From NCBI GenBank assembly GCA_902623215.1, contig CACNSS010000008.1:1-51547 (forward strand): a stretch of 51,547 nt of DNA, in the 5' to 3' direction. This stretch comes from an uncultured Pelagibacteraceae bacterium (lineage in GTDB: Bacteria > Pseudomonadota > Alphaproteobacteria > Pelagibacterales > Pelagibacteraceae). The position numbers and the translations under genes were made by a program. This document shows, piece by piece, positions 37,426 through 46,592 of this stretch (position 1 is the stretch's first letter; each line of letters opens with the position of its first letter). Below the pieces are notes generated by a model. It saw only the letters and a list, made by a program, of their open reading frames with translations, was not told where the DNA came from and searched no databases.

Positions 37426-37710
37426 ATGGCTACAGATATCATAATTCACGACAAAAAAGATAATGTAGGTGTAGTAGTGATAGAGAAAATCACCCCAAAA
37501 CAAGACTGTAAGTGCTGGATTATGGAAAATGATAGCTCGGCGTCTATTCAATCAATAGATGAAATACCTCTAGGTCATAAAATTGCGATGGTCGATTTAA
37601 AAGAGGGTGATACCATTTTAAAGTATGGTCATGATATTGGAAAAGTTGTTAAGGCAATTAAAAAAGGTGAACATGTTCACGTTCATAATGTAAAAACTAA
37701 AAAGTGGTAA
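37426..37710 (+). CDS. suyA: (3R)-sulfolactate sulfo-lyase subunit alpha (SAF domain)
   Basis: Small subunit (94 aa) of the lyase that splits sulfolactate into pyruvate and sulfite. It is a SAF/UxaA N-terminal-like domain: IPLGHKIAMVDLKEGDTILK with the conserved HK and GD turns, then YGHDIGKVVKAIKKGEHVHV and the HVHN end. Sulfolactate lyase is preferred over altronate or galactarate dehydratase because the neighbours are xsc, sulfite exporters and apr. The frame opens at a TTG (37393), but the ATG at 37426 gives the usual start. Confidence 0.85.
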   Translation: MATDIIIHDKKDNVGVVVIEKITPKQDCKCWIMENDSSASIQSIDEIPLGHKIAMVDLKEGDTILKYGHDIGKVVKAIKKGEHVHVHNVKTKKW

Positions 37711-38880
37711 ATGATGGAAATTCCAAAAAGTTTTTTAGGTTATAAAAGAGAAAACGGCAGAGCGGGAACTAGAAATCATGTAATTATATTACCTGTTGAT
37801 GATATTTCCAATGCATGTGCAGAAGCAGTCGCTAATAATATAAAAGGGACGATTGCATTACCACATTCTTACGGAAGACTACAATTTGGAGCAGACTTAG
37901 ATTTACACTTTAGAACAATGATTGGAACAGGCAGTAACCCAAATGTAGCTGCTGTTATTGTGATTGGTATTGAGCCTAAATGGACTAAAAAAATTGTTGA
38001 TGGGATCGCTAAAACAGGAAAACCGGTTGAGGGTTTCCACATAGAGCGTACTGGGGATATTGGAACTGTCATGAAAGCTTCTAAAAAAGCGCAAGAATTT
38101 TCACAATGGGCATCTGAGAAACAAAGAGAAGAATGTCCTATGAGTGATTTATGGATTTCAGTAAAATGTGGAGAGTCAGATACAACATCAGGATTAGCAT
38201 CAAATCCAACTGTTGGAAATTTAATGGAAAAATTAGAGCCATTAGGTGTTCATTTATGTTTTGGTGAAACATCTGAACTTACAGGGGCAGAAAATGTCTG
38301 TGCCGCAAGAGGAGCAACTAAAGAAGCTTCTGAAAAATTTATGAAAACTTGGAATGATTATAATGATTTCATATTGAAAGAAGCAACTAATGATCTTTCA
38401 GAAAGTCAACCAACCGCTGGAAATATTGCAGGTGGTTTAACTACAATTGAAGAAAAAGCATTTGGAAATTTTCAAAAAATAGGAAACTTAAAATTTATAG
38501 ATGTACTTGAGCCAGCTGAGGAGCCAGAAAAAGGTCCAGGACTTTACTTCATGGATACATCTTCAGCAGCAGCAGAATGTATTACACTTCAAGCTGCAGG
38601 AGGATTTAACATTCATTTATTTCCAACAGGCCAAGGGAATATAGTTGGAAACCCTATAGAGCCTGTTGTTAAATTAACTGCTAACCCATTAACAGCTAAA
38701 AGTATGAGTGAGCATGTTGATTGCGATGTATCAAAGATTCTTTCGAGAGAAATGAACTTATCTGAAGCGGGAGATAAGCTTATTGAGACAACACTAAGAG
38801 TCGCAAATGGAAGATTAACCTGTGCAGAAGCTTTAGGTCATAAAGAATTTGTTATGACTAAACTTTATAGAAGCGCATAA
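37711..38880 (+). CDS. suyB: (3R)-sulfolactate sulfo-lyase subunit beta (UxaA family)
   Basis: Catalytic iron-dependent subunit (389 aa) of sulfolactate sulfo-lyase. Family hallmarks: [75 protein letters not shown], and [20 protein letters not shown] plus [19 protein letters not shown]. UxaA-family dehydratases share these, so the sulfonate assignment leans on context and on the split alpha/beta organisation. Its ATG directly follows the suyA stop. Confidence 0.87.
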   Translation: MMEIPKSFLGYKRENGRAGTRNHVIILPVDDISNACAEAVANNIKGTIALPHSYGRLQFGADLDLHFRTMIGTGSNPNVAAVIVIGIEPKWTKKIVDGIAKTGKPVEGFHIERTGDIGTVMKASKKAQEFSQWASEKQREECPMSDLWISVKCGESDTTSGLASNPTVGNLMEKLEPLGVHLCFGETSELTGAENVCAARGATKEASEKFMKTWNDYNDFILKEATNDLSESQPTAGNIAGGLTTIEEKAFGNFQKIGNLKFIDVLEPAEEPEKGPGLYFMDTSSAAAECITLQAAGGFNIHLFPTGQGNIVGNPIEPVVKLTANPLTAKSMSEHVDCDVSKILSREMNLSEAGDKLIETTLRVANGRLTCAEALGHKEFVMTKLYRSA

Positions 38881-38895
38881 TCACTAAAATAAAGA

Positions 38896-39963
38896 ATGTA
38901 TTTTAGAAATTACTTGGTGTTCATACCAGGCATAATACTTGCATTTGTTCTTTATTCTCTTTCCCAAGGTTTTAATAACATTATTGGTATTGAGCTTTTA
39001 GGATATAGCAAAAGTCCGATCTCCACAGCTATGATAGCAATTCTACTCGGTATTTTCTTTGGTAATTTTTTTAAAATTAGAGAAAGTTTTCAAAAAGGAT
39101 TAGATTTTACTAGAGATTATATCTTAAAACTTGGCATAATATGCTTAGGTATACAATTAAAGCCTTTTGAATTTTTAGAGTTTGGAAAAATTGCAATTCC
39201 ATTGATATTAATTTGTATAGTAAGTGTCTTAATCGTAATAAAGCTTTTAATTAGAAAACTTCAAATACCAACTCGGATGGCTTACTTAATATCAATTGGA
39301 AGCAGCGTTTGTGGTACCACTGCTATCATGGCAACCGCGCCTGTAATAAAAGCAAATAAAAGTGAAATTTCTTATGCAATCGCAAATATTACTTTATTCG
39401 GAATATTGTCCATGTTGTTTTATCCTTACTTCTCAAATTTCTATTTTGATGGAAATTCATTATTTGCAGGTCTTTTTTTAGGAACAGCTATACACGAAAC
39501 ATCACAAGTTGCTGCAGCAGGATTAATATATGATCAACAGTATAATAGTCCTGAAACATTAAATATTGCAACTGTTACAAAGCTTTTAAGAAATACTTTT
39601 TTGATAGTGATGATTCCTCTTTTTGCCTTTCTTTATAATAGGGGTAAGGTTAAAGAAAAAGGTTACTCGATTTTAAGTATATTTCCTTATTTTATTTTAG
39701 GTTTTGTTGGGATGATAATTTTAAGAAATGTTGGTGATGAAGTTTTGTCAACTGATAATAATTGGATTGAAATTATAGATTTTGTTAAAGTAAGTTCTAA
39801 AGTTTTCTTAACTATGGCTATGGCTGCTATAGGCTTATCAACAAACTTAAAAGATATTAGAAATATGGGTTATAAACCTTTTGTTGTTGGATTTACGGCA
39901 ATGTTAACTGTAGGAGTTGTGAGTATTATAACTATAGAAACTTATATAAAATTTTTTATTTAG
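38896..39963 (+). CDS. YeiH-family putative anion (sulfate/sulfite) exporter
   Basis: 355-aa membrane protein of about 10 helices belonging to the UPF0324/YeiH family (conserved hypothetical 698). Typical segments are FTRDYILKLGIICLGIQLKP, ISIGSSVCGTTAIMATAPVI and GTAIHETSQVAAAGLIYDQQ. Members near sulfonate genes are proposed to export sulfate or sulfite. It lies 15 bases downstream of suyB and overlaps the convergent TauE gene by 8 bases. Confidence 0.85.
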   Translation: MYFRNYLVFIPGIILAFVLYSLSQGFNNIIGIELLGYSKSPISTAMIAILLGIFFGNFFKIRESFQKGLDFTRDYILKLGIICLGIQLKPFEFLEFGKIAIPLILICIVSVLIVIKLLIRKLQIPTRMAYLISIGSSVCGTTAIMATAPVIKANKSEISYAIANITLFGILSMLFYPYFSNFYFDGNSLFAGLFLGTAIHETSQVAAAGLIYDQQYNSPETLNIATVTKLLRNTFLIVMIPLFAFLYNRGKVKEKGYSILSIFPYFILGFVGMIILRNVGDEVLSTDNNWIEIIDFVKVSSKVFLTMAMAAIGLSTNLKDIRNMGYKPFVVGFTAMLTVGVVSIITIETYIKFFI

Positions 39964-41050
39964 ATTGTTTAACTGGTTTTTTAAAATATTTTTCTCTGAA
40001 CTTTGAAATTGATCTTCTAATAAATGCAGCTGCAATTCCTAAAATAACAGCAAATAAAATCGAAAATAATCCATAGAAGAATGGCATATCCTCTGAAAAC
40101 TCTTTAATAAACTTTGAGAAGAAATTTAAGTCTTTTGCGCTTATAGGTGTTGTGCCATTCAGTATTTCTTCTGCAAAAAAAGTATCATAAGCAATTACTA
40201 TTCCCACAATTAATAGTAAAATTGCTAATAACGCTTTTAATCCGGAACTGTCAATTTGCTCACCAAGTTTTTGGCCTACCTGTACTCCGACTATTGAGCC
40301 TATAACTAACATTAACACTAACATTAAATCTATTGAACCATAATTAATTGAATGAAGAAATGTAACTATGACACTAACAAAAATTGTTACGAATAAGGAA
40401 GTTCCAGGAACTAATTTTGTCGGCATCTTAATAATATAAATCATTGCTGGCACTAAGATAAATGCACCGCCGATCCCCATTATAGCTGCTATAAACCCAA
40501 CAACTAGTCCAATTATGATGGGTGTGAATATACTTTCATATAGTTTTGATTTTGGAAACCTCATTCTAAAAGGAAGTCCATGTATCCAATAATGAACATG
40601 TAATTTTTTTTTCTCTACAATGTTCTTTTTGGCTTTATCAATTTCACCCAAACTTTCCACTAACATCAGAGTCCCAATTATTGCAAGAATGTACATATAG
40701 GCTAAAGAAATTACCGTATCTATTTTACCGATATCTTTAAAATATGTGAAAGTAAAAATACCAACCATAGTTCCTATAGTTCCACCAATTACAATCATTA
40801 ATCCCATTTTATAATCTAAAGTATTTTTTAACCAATGAGTGGTGGATCCAGATACAGAAGTTGCTAAGATATTGTTGGCCTCGTTAGCAACTGCATAAGC
40901 TGGGGGAACACCCATAAAGATTAAAAAAGGTGTCATTAAGAAACCACCTCCTACACCAAATAAACCAGAGAGAACTCCAACTATTGCGCTTATTAAAAGT
41001 ATTTCGACAGGGTTAATAAATACTTGGGCTATTGGTAAAAAAACATCCAT
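39956..41050 (-). CDS. TauE/SafE-family sulfite exporter
   Basis: 364-aa membrane protein with the two TauE repeats: first SGLFGVGGGFLMTPFLIFMG, then AIMGIGGAFILVPAMIYIIK. The GxGGGFxxTP and GIGGAFxxVP pairs are diagnostic of the family. In this setting it probably exports sulfite released by Xsc and SuyAB. A longer soluble loop (about residues 130-170) separates the halves. It is transcribed in the same direction as the apr genes. Confidence 0.88.
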   Translation of the reverse strand: MDVFLPIAQVFINPVEILLISAIVGVLSGLFGVGGGFLMTPFLIFMGVPPAYAVANEANNILATSVSGSTTHWLKNTLDYKMGLMIVIGGTIGTMVGIFTFTYFKDIGKIDTVISLAYMYILAIIGTLMLVESLGEIDKAKKNIVEKKKLHVHYWIHGLPFRMRFPKSKLYESIFTPIIIGLVVGFIAAIMGIGGAFILVPAMIYIIKMPTKLVPGTSLFVTIFVSVIVTFLHSINYGSIDLMLVLMLVIGSIVGVQVGQKLGEQIDSSGLKALLAILLLIVGIVIAYDTFFAEEILNGTTPISAKDLNFFSKFIKEFSEDMPFFYGLFSILFAVILGIAAAFIRRSISKFREKYFKKPVKQSK

Positions 41051-41071
41051 CTAAAAAACTTTAAATATAAC

Positions 41072-41206
41072 TTAATTAAAAGTTATAAAAGTTCCAAATA
41101 AGATCACACCCCAACAAGCTACAATCGCTGAAAAAATTCCAGTTTTAATTAACGTTGTTTTTTTTTCAGAAAGTATTTGAGGTATTTTTATATTTGGAAA
41201 GTGCAT
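41072..41206 (-). CDS. 44-aa single-pass membrane protein in the apr cluster, unknown
   Basis: Begins MHFPNIKIPQILSEKKTTLI (polar) and continues into one hydrophobic helix (residues about 22-42, IFSAIVACWGVILFGTFITF). It lies 21 bases upstream of the TauE start and 63 bases downstream of the 116-aa gene, all on one strand. No family recognised; it might be a small subunit of the exporter or of the Apr membrane complex. Confidence 0.6.
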   Translation of the reverse strand: MHFPNIKIPQILSEKKTTLIKTGIFSAIVACWGVILFGTFITFN

Positions 41207-41269
41207 CTATATTTCTCATACACCCGGTAGATAAATTGTCAAACTATTATTGAAAAATTAATTCTTTTT

Positions 41270-41620
41270 TTAGTAGATAGTTGCACCAAAAACTTTAACC
41301 TCACCATCCTCTACTCCAAGCACAAGTCTGCCTAAGAATTCACCTTGAATTTCTTTGTTTGTCTGCTTTATTAATACTGTTATATGATCACCTCTTCTTA
41401 GAGTGCCAAATGGCTCATATGTTTCATTTAAGTTTACAATTAGTTTGTTATTAGCCCATTGTTTACCTAATTCGACCTCATTAGCTCCGAAAAGCATTTG
41501 AGTGGAAAAATCTCTGGTAAAACCGCCATAATCTTTCAAATTGGAGGATCTAACTAAGTTTTCCCAGAAGGGTTTACCAATTTCGAATATCTCCTCATCT
41601 GATTTAGATAATAGATCCAT
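41270..41620 (-). CDS. Uncharacterised 116-aa soluble protein downstream of aprA
   Basis: No signal or membrane segment. The N-terminal half is helical and polar (SKSDEEIFEIGKPFWENLVR, SNLKDYGGFTRDFSTQMLFG) and the C-terminal half is beta-rich (TLRRGDHITVLIKQTNKEIQ, FLGRLVLGVEDGEVKVFGA). The layout faintly recalls NTF2-like folds, but I do not recognise a family. It follows aprA by 23 bases and is probably in the apr transcript, so a link to APS reductase or sulfite handling is inferred. Confidence 0.8.
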   Translation of the reverse strand: MDLLSKSDEEIFEIGKPFWENLVRSSNLKDYGGFTRDFSTQMLFGANEVELGKQWANNKLIVNLNETYEPFGTLRRGDHITVLIKQTNKEIQGEFLGRLVLGVEDGEVKVFGATIY

Positions 41621-41643
41621 TGATTACTCTTTATAATATTAGA

Positions 41644-43503
41644 TTAAGAAGCTTTTTTCTTCTCTTTTTCATCAACAATATGATACACGGGGACCTTCTC
41701 AAGACTAAATTTACCAGTTTTAGGATCCCTTCTAGATACCGTCAAACAATGCCAGTTTTCATCATCTAACTTCATATGATCACCCCTATAATAATATCCT
41801 GGCCAACGAGTTTCTTCTCTAAATAATGTATGTTCAGTCACACACTGAGAAGTCAGCGCCCTATGCTTTAATTCCCAAGCTCTCATTAATTGATGATAAT
41901 CTTCAGCTCCTACTTTTTCTAAATCCTCTTGAAGCCAGTCTAACAATTGTAGAGCTTTTTTTAGTAAGTTTCCATTTGTCATATAGTTAGAGGTAATTCC
42001 TCCAACATATTCGTCCATAATTTTTTGAAGTCTTTGTAGACCTTGAATAGGTGAAATATAGCTCGGTGAAACTGTTCCCCCAGTTATTTCATTTTGAGCG
42101 ACAGTATAAGTGTCTAGAGGTTTATAAACAGCTTTTTTGAAGTCATCGCATTGTTTGTCAGAAACTTTAATTCCATCAGCTTTTTTGTCCTGTATGTATT
42201 TCACTGCTGCTTTGGCTGCTAGTCTTCCTTCAGTAAATGAGCCTGATGAAAATTTATGAGCGCTTCCACCAACAGTGTCACCAGCTCCAAATAGGCCGTC
42301 AATAGTTAACATTCGATTATAACCCCAAAAATATTCAGGTGGTGATAAATCTTCTGGTCCACTCACCCAAGCTCCAGAACACGTTGCATGTGATCCCATT
42401 ACATAAGGCTCAGATGTTGTTAGCTCAGGATTAGTATATTTTGGATCAATATTTTGCGAAGCCCAAACAACAGCTTGCCCAACTGTCATACCTAAAAAAT
42501 TTTCCCAACCAACGGTTTCTAAATGAGGATCTTGAAAAGCCTCTTTAGTCACCATGTGGATTGGTCCACCTCCCGCAGCTACTTCTTGAATAAACGCATG
42601 ATTTCTCAAACATGTTGGCGTTGGATGATGATCAATATATTCACCTACTAACTGTTTTGTTTGGTCATACCATTTCTTTTCATAGTTTTCACCATTGGCG
42701 TTTTGTGTATATGTTTTCAAATGTAAAAAGTATGCACCAACAGGTCCATAACCATCTTTAAATCTACATAAAACAATTCTGTTTTCCATTTGTGTCATCT
42801 TTGCACCAGCTGCTATAGGTAAAGCATATGCTGATCCATTACTCCATGGTGCGTACCAAGTTCTACCCATACCCTCACCAACAGCTCTTGGTTTAAATAT
42901 ATGTGATGCTCCACCTGCGGAGACGATAACAGCTTTTGCTCTAAACACATGGAAGTCTCCAGTTCTCATATTAAAGCCAACTGCTCCACCAATTCTGTTC
43001 TCTTGAGCTTCATCCATTAATAAATGTGTAACCATTATTCTATTGTAAATTTTATCGGCAGATTTTTTTGCTGCTTCAGCTACAATTGGTTTATAACTCT
43101 CACCATGAATCATGATCTGCCACTTTCCTTCTCTTAAATATCTTCCTGTTTTTTCATTTTTCATCATTGGAAGACCCCACTCATCAAACATGTGAACAGT
43201 TGAGTCTACATGTCGAGCCATGTCATATCCTAAGTCTTCTCTGACCATTCCCATTAAATCATTTCGTGCATATCTTACATGGTCTTCAGGCTGATTTTCA
43301 TCCCACTGCATACCCATGTAACAGTTTATGGCATATAATCCTTGAGCTACAGCTCCACTTCTATCGATGTTAGCTTTCTCAACACAAACAATCTTTAAAT
43401 CTCTACCCCAATGACGAGCTTCGAAAGTTGCTCCAGTTCCAGCCATTCCACCACCAACAACCAATACATCACACTCTTCATAATGGGTCTTATGTTTGGC
43501 CAT
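41644..43503 (-). CDS. aprA: Adenylylsulfate (APS) reductase subunit alpha
   Basis: FAD-containing catalytic subunit (619 aa) interconverting sulfite plus AMP and APS. FAD-binding start CDVLVVGGGMAGTGATFEAR, then VCVEKANIDRSGAVAQGLYA with NCYMG, the DLGYDMARHVDSTVHMFDEW segment, and GSHATCSGAWVSGPEDLSPP near the active site. In an organism with sulfonate cleavage but no dissimilatory sulfite reductase visible, it most likely runs in the sulfite-oxidising direction. It overlaps the aprB stop by one base. Confidence 0.95.
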   Translation of the reverse strand: MAKHKTHYEECDVLVVGGGMAGTGATFEARHWGRDLKIVCVEKANIDRSGAVAQGLYAINCYMGMQWDENQPEDHVRYARNDLMGMVREDLGYDMARHVDSTVHMFDEWGLPMMKNEKTGRYLREGKWQIMIHGESYKPIVAEAAKKSADKIYNRIMVTHLLMDEAQENRIGGAVGFNMRTGDFHVFRAKAVIVSAGGASHIFKPRAVGEGMGRTWYAPWSNGSAYALPIAAGAKMTQMENRIVLCRFKDGYGPVGAYFLHLKTYTQNANGENYEKKWYDQTKQLVGEYIDHHPTPTCLRNHAFIQEVAAGGGPIHMVTKEAFQDPHLETVGWENFLGMTVGQAVVWASQNIDPKYTNPELTTSEPYVMGSHATCSGAWVSGPEDLSPPEYFWGYNRMLTIDGLFGAGDTVGGSAHKFSSGSFTEGRLAAKAAVKYIQDKKADGIKVSDKQCDDFKKAVYKPLDTYTVAQNEITGGTVSPSYISPIQGLQRLQKIMDEYVGGITSNYMTNGNLLKKALQLLDWLQEDLEKVGAEDYHQLMRAWELKHRALTSQCVTEHTLFREETRWPGYYYRGDHMKLDDENWHCLTVSRRDPKTGKFSLEKVPVYHIVDEKEKKKAS

Positions 43504-43973
43504 TAATAATAAACTCCTTTTTTAAAAGACTCTTTTGGGACCGATGGTAATTCTTGATTAGTATTTAAACCCTCTGGCTCACTATATAACCTCTGTGAAT
43601 TAATTTCTCCTTGATTGGGTGTGTCGCCTTCTGCAAGCTTAGGAATAAATTTTCCCCAAGGTTTAGTTGTTATAGGTGAGACGAAATTTTTCTCTGTTCC
43701 GTTTCTAAATTTTATTTTCCAAGAGATAGTTCCTTTTTCTTCTTCTCTTCTAACTCTAACACTGTGACCCATTGGGGCAAAATCAGCATACCCTCTTACA
43801 TCAATAGCATGATTAGGACATGCTTTAACACACGAATAACATTCCCAACAAAAGTTTGGTTCAATATTTTTTGCACGTCTAATATTTTCATCAATGTGCA
43901 TGATATCTGAAGGGCAAATATCTACGCAATGACCACAGCCATCACATCTCGTCATGTATACAAAAGTTGACAT
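43503..43973 (-). CDS. aprB: Adenylylsulfate reductase subunit beta (two 4Fe-4S)
   Basis: Electron-transfer subunit (156 aa). It starts MSTFVYMTRCDGCGHCVDIC with the first cluster set CDGCGHCVDICP, then CWECYSCVKACP for the second. The C-terminal tail wraps AprA in known structures; here it is residues about 100-156. It lies 29 bases downstream of aprM. Confidence 0.96.
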   Translation of the reverse strand: MSTFVYMTRCDGCGHCVDICPSDIMHIDENIRRAKNIEPNFCWECYSCVKACPNHAIDVRGYADFAPMGHSVRVRREEEKGTISWKIKFRNGTEKNFVSPITTKPWGKFIPKLAEGDTPNQGEINSQRLYSEPEGLNTNQELPSVPKESFKKGVYY

Positions 43974-44002
43974 AATTTTAATTATCCTTTCTATGTAACA
44001 TA

Positions 44003-44797
44003 TTAATAGTGTTTTGGCTCTTCTCTTTTTATACCCAAGCCAAATTGTTCAGGCGCATCAGCTGGTGGAGGTAAATTATCTCTTGATCCATCAGCTTCAG
44101 CTAAATTTTTTTGAATAGCAGCTCCAGGTTTATAAAACATGTGTGCAAATTTTGACCAATATACACCACCAAATAGAATTAAATTAGCTCCAATAAATAG
44201 AAATAAAAATAAGTAAGACAGACCTATTTGTCCATTGAATTGAGTGAAAGACCAAGCCAACCCAAAAGTTGAACACGCAAGTAAAGCTAAGACAAACAAA
44301 TCAGCTTTAATAATTCTATACCAAGGATGAGCTTCAGCAGAAACGTCAACTCTTAAAAAAAACCAAAACCAATATCCTCCTAAGCATGTGAGTATTGCTC
44401 CGACATGCCAAAGCATCGACCAAGTTTGAGAACTAGGTTTATCAGCACCTGTGTAACAAAAAACTAAAATAGCCGAAGATACCCAAAATAAAATTGTACC
44501 ATACATTCCTAGAACATGAGCAAGTCTCCTCTTTCCAAAACCAAGTTCTGAAGTTGTACCAATATCCACTACTGTTGTTTTAGCAATAACAGAGACTCTT
44601 TCTCCTACACCTAATTTTTTAGTTGCTGAAAGTTTTGCTTTTTTTGCATTATTAAAAAAATAGGTCAGATTTTTATGATGTATCATTTGAATGACTGTAC
44701 CGATTACAATCAACAAAATCATAGCCACAATAAAAAATTGCATTGCCAACGGTGAAATTGACTCTGATAAAATTGAAAAAGGATTATTACTTAACAT
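44003..44797 (-). CDS. aprM: AprM-type membrane protein of the APS reductase cluster
   Basis: 264 aa with five or six hydrophobic segments (MQFFIVAMILLIVIGTVIQM, YGTILFWVSSAILVFCY, the WHVGAILTCLGGYWFWFFL region, FVLALLACSTFGLAWSF, YLFLFLFIGANLILFGGVYW) and a polar Pro-rich C-terminal end. It recalls the membrane-bound heme/quinone subunits of nitrate-reductase-gamma type and is the predicted anchor linking AprBA to the quinone pool. First gene of the apr transcript; AAAGGCGG sits just before the ATG. Confidence 0.85.
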   Translation of the reverse strand: MLSNNPFSILSESISPLAMQFFIVAMILLIVIGTVIQMIHHKNLTYFFNNAKKAKLSATKKLGVGERVSVIAKTTVVDIGTTSELGFGKRRLAHVLGMYGTILFWVSSAILVFCYTGADKPSSQTWSMLWHVGAILTCLGGYWFWFFLRVDVSAEAHPWYRIIKADLFVLALLACSTFGLAWSFTQFNGQIGLSYLFLFLFIGANLILFGGVYWSKFAHMFYKPGAAIQKNLAEADGSRDNLPPPADAPEQFGLGIKREEPKHY

Positions 44798-44832
44798 TTC
44801 CGCCTTTGTTAAATTTTTGAATTATTTTAAAT

Positions 44833-44859
44833 TTTATATATTGTGAATCAATAGTTCAA
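44833..44859 (-). promoter_or_regulatory. Possible promoter of the aprM-aprB-aprA operon
   Basis: On the minus strand TTGAAC (44854-44859) and TATAAA (44833-44838) with a 15-base spacer, a little short of optimal. It lies in the 98-base gap between the HIT gene stop and aprM, the only gap before the apr genes. No operator is evident. Confidence 0.35.
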
Positions 44860-44895
44860 CCTCAAACTAAGGTCAATTTGTCTTTTTATACAAGA

Positions 44896-45294
44896 TTAAT
44901 TATTTCTTTTATAATGTTGTTTATTTGGAATAACGGATCTTACTCCACCCTGAGGATTATCAACATCTCCTTCTCTACGAGGAATTAAGTGAAAATGACA
45001 ATGGAAAATTGATTGTCCGGATACTTTTCCAATATTTGTCCCTAAATTAAATCCTTTAACTGACTTATCTTTTTTAATTATTTCATTTTTAATTATTTTA
45101 ATAAGATCATTACAGGCTAGCAATTCTTCGTTAGATAGATCAAAAAAGTCTATCGTATGTCTTTTAGGAATAATAAGACAATGGTGTTCTGTAACTGGAT
45201 AAGAGTCATAGCTAGTATATGCAAGATTATTATCATGAGTGTATCCTGTTTTTTTAACATTACAAAATAAACAAGGTTCGTTTGGATCTTTCAT
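44896..45294 (-). CDS. HIT family protein (nucleotide hydrolase/transferase)
   Basis: 132 aa. The histidine triad is complete: SGQSIFHCHFHLIPRREGD (HxHxH). The N-terminal CLFCNVKKTG cysteines (CxxC) probably bind zinc, as in many bacterial HIT proteins. Members cleave dinucleotides or nucleoside phosphoramidates. Last gene of the metC-to-HIT operon, 4 bases after the pabC stop. Confidence 0.9.
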   Translation of the reverse strand: MKDPNEPCLFCNVKKTGYTHDNNLAYTSYDSYPVTEHHCLIIPKRHTIDFFDLSNEELLACNDLIKIIKNEIIKKDKSVKGFNLGTNIGKVSGQSIFHCHFHLIPRREGDVDNPQGGVRSVIPNKQHYKRNN

Positions 45295-45298
45295 TTTC

Positions 45299-46072
45299 TT
45301 AAAATCTATATGAATTACATTTATTTATAGCTGTATTATAATGTTTTGAAAGAAACCTAAATTTATCTAAATTTTTTCTTTTCCATTTAATCTCATTTAT
45401 TGTTTTAACCGATGTAACACCTTTGCCAGAACCCAACAATAAGATTTCATCATAACTATTTATCTCTTTGAGGAAAATATCTTTTTTAATTATCTTTTTT
45501 ATTTTTGTTTTAAAAAATTTATAAGTATTACCCTCATAATATCCTTTTCTAGGGGTAAAAAATTTTTGATTTTTCACAAATAATAAATTTGAGGTTCCAG
45601 TTTCTAATAATTTTTTATTAGATACCAATCCAATGTCTGATTGGGAATTATCCATTTTAGATAAATATGATAATATCTTTTTATATTTAAGATTTTTATA
45701 TTCAGGTTTTTCTCGTTTTAATTTTACTAATTTCAAATTAAAATTTAATTTTGGTTTAATTCTTTTTCTTAAAGATATTGAAATTATTTTTTTATTTAGG
45801 GCAATTCTTAATAGATGATTATATTTTTTCTTTTTGGATAAATTTTTTTTAATAATAGCTAAAATATCAGCTCGTAAAGATTTCTTAGTGATCTTATATT
45901 CTTCTAAGGATTTAATTAAATTATTTAAATGATTTTTAAAAAATAAAATTTTTCCTGGTCTACCAAAAATCCACATCGTCGTGAAAATTCCATGATCTCC
46001 CCAAAGGTCATGAAATTCTATTTCTTTTAAATTTTTAAGCTGATAAGATTTTTTTAATAAGTATTTTGCCAT
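45299..46072 (-). CDS. pabC: Aminotransferase class IV, probable 4-amino-4-deoxychorismate lyase
   Basis: 257-aa PLP enzyme fold of class IV. Supporting elements: an early Arg-rich region, the candidate Schiff-base Lys in LKYKKILSYLSKM, DIGLVSNKKLLETGTSNLLF (the conserved E-T-xx-N signature) and LLLGSGKGVTSVKTINEIKW. Named pabC because pabA and pabB are directly upstream with overlapping frames; it completes p-aminobenzoate synthesis for folate. Sequence is highly Lys-rich and divergent, so a branched-chain or D-amino acid aminotransferase is possible but less likely. Confidence 0.82.
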   Translation of the reverse strand: MAKYLLKKSYQLKNLKEIEFHDLWGDHGIFTTMWIFGRPGKILFFKNHLNNLIKSLEEYKITKKSLRADILAIIKKNLSKKKKYNHLLRIALNKKIISISLRKRIKPKLNFNLKLVKLKREKPEYKNLKYKKILSYLSKMDNSQSDIGLVSNKKLLETGTSNLLFVKNQKFFTPRKGYYEGNTYKFFKTKIKKIIKKDIFLKEINSYDEILLLGSGKGVTSVKTINEIKWKRKNLDKFRFLSKHYNTAINKCNSYRF

Positions 46073-46592
46073 TGATAGTTAAAAAAGATTCTGGATGAAA
46101 TTGAAATCCATATATTTTCTCCTTTTGATTTTCAAATGCCATCGCGACTTTTGAATTTAAACATCTCATAGTTATCTCAAAATTATTAGATTTAAAAGGT
46201 TCTTGTAACTTTAAAGAATGATACCTTCCAACTTTAAATATTTTTCCTTTTTGAAATAAAGATTTATCATTGACTACTTTGATATTTGATTGAAAACCAT
46301 GATATATCTTTTTCTGTTCAATAATCCTTCCACCTTCACAAAAAAGAATATGTTGAAACCCTAGACAAATGCCAATCATCTTTTTCTTTCCCTTAAATCT
46401 TTTATAGATTTTAGAAGTTATTGGATAATCTTTTGGGCTACCTGGCCCCGGTGAAAAAACTATTGTTGAAGCTTGATGGATTTTTTTTTCACTAATCTCA
46501 TAATATTTATCACATTCAACTCTATCAAATAAAGCAAATTGGTGAACTACATTGTGAGTAAATGAGTCGTTATGATCTATCACATATATCAT
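46035..46592 (-). CDS. pabA: Aminodeoxychorismate synthase, glutamine amidotransferase component
   Basis: Class I glutamine amidotransferase (185 aa) that supplies ammonia to PabB. IDHNDSFTHNVVHQFALF, the oxyanion segment VFSPGPGSPKD, the catalytic nucleophile GICLGFQHILF (Cys76) and the His-Glu pair FQFHPESFLT are present. The residue two after GICLG is usually His (GHQ); here it is Phe79. TrpG-type anthranilate synthase is the alternative, but pabB and pabC neighbours favour PabA. It overlaps pabB by 4 and pabC by 38 bases. Confidence 0.88.
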   Translation of the reverse strand: MIYVIDHNDSFTHNVVHQFALFDRVECDKYYEISEKKIHQASTIVFSPGPGSPKDYPITSKIYKRFKGKKKMIGICLGFQHILFCEGGRIIEQKKIYHGFQSNIKVVNDKSLFQKGKIFKVGRYHSLKLQEPFKSNNFEITMRCLNSKVAMAFENQKEKIYGFQFHPESFLTINGKILIKKILSA

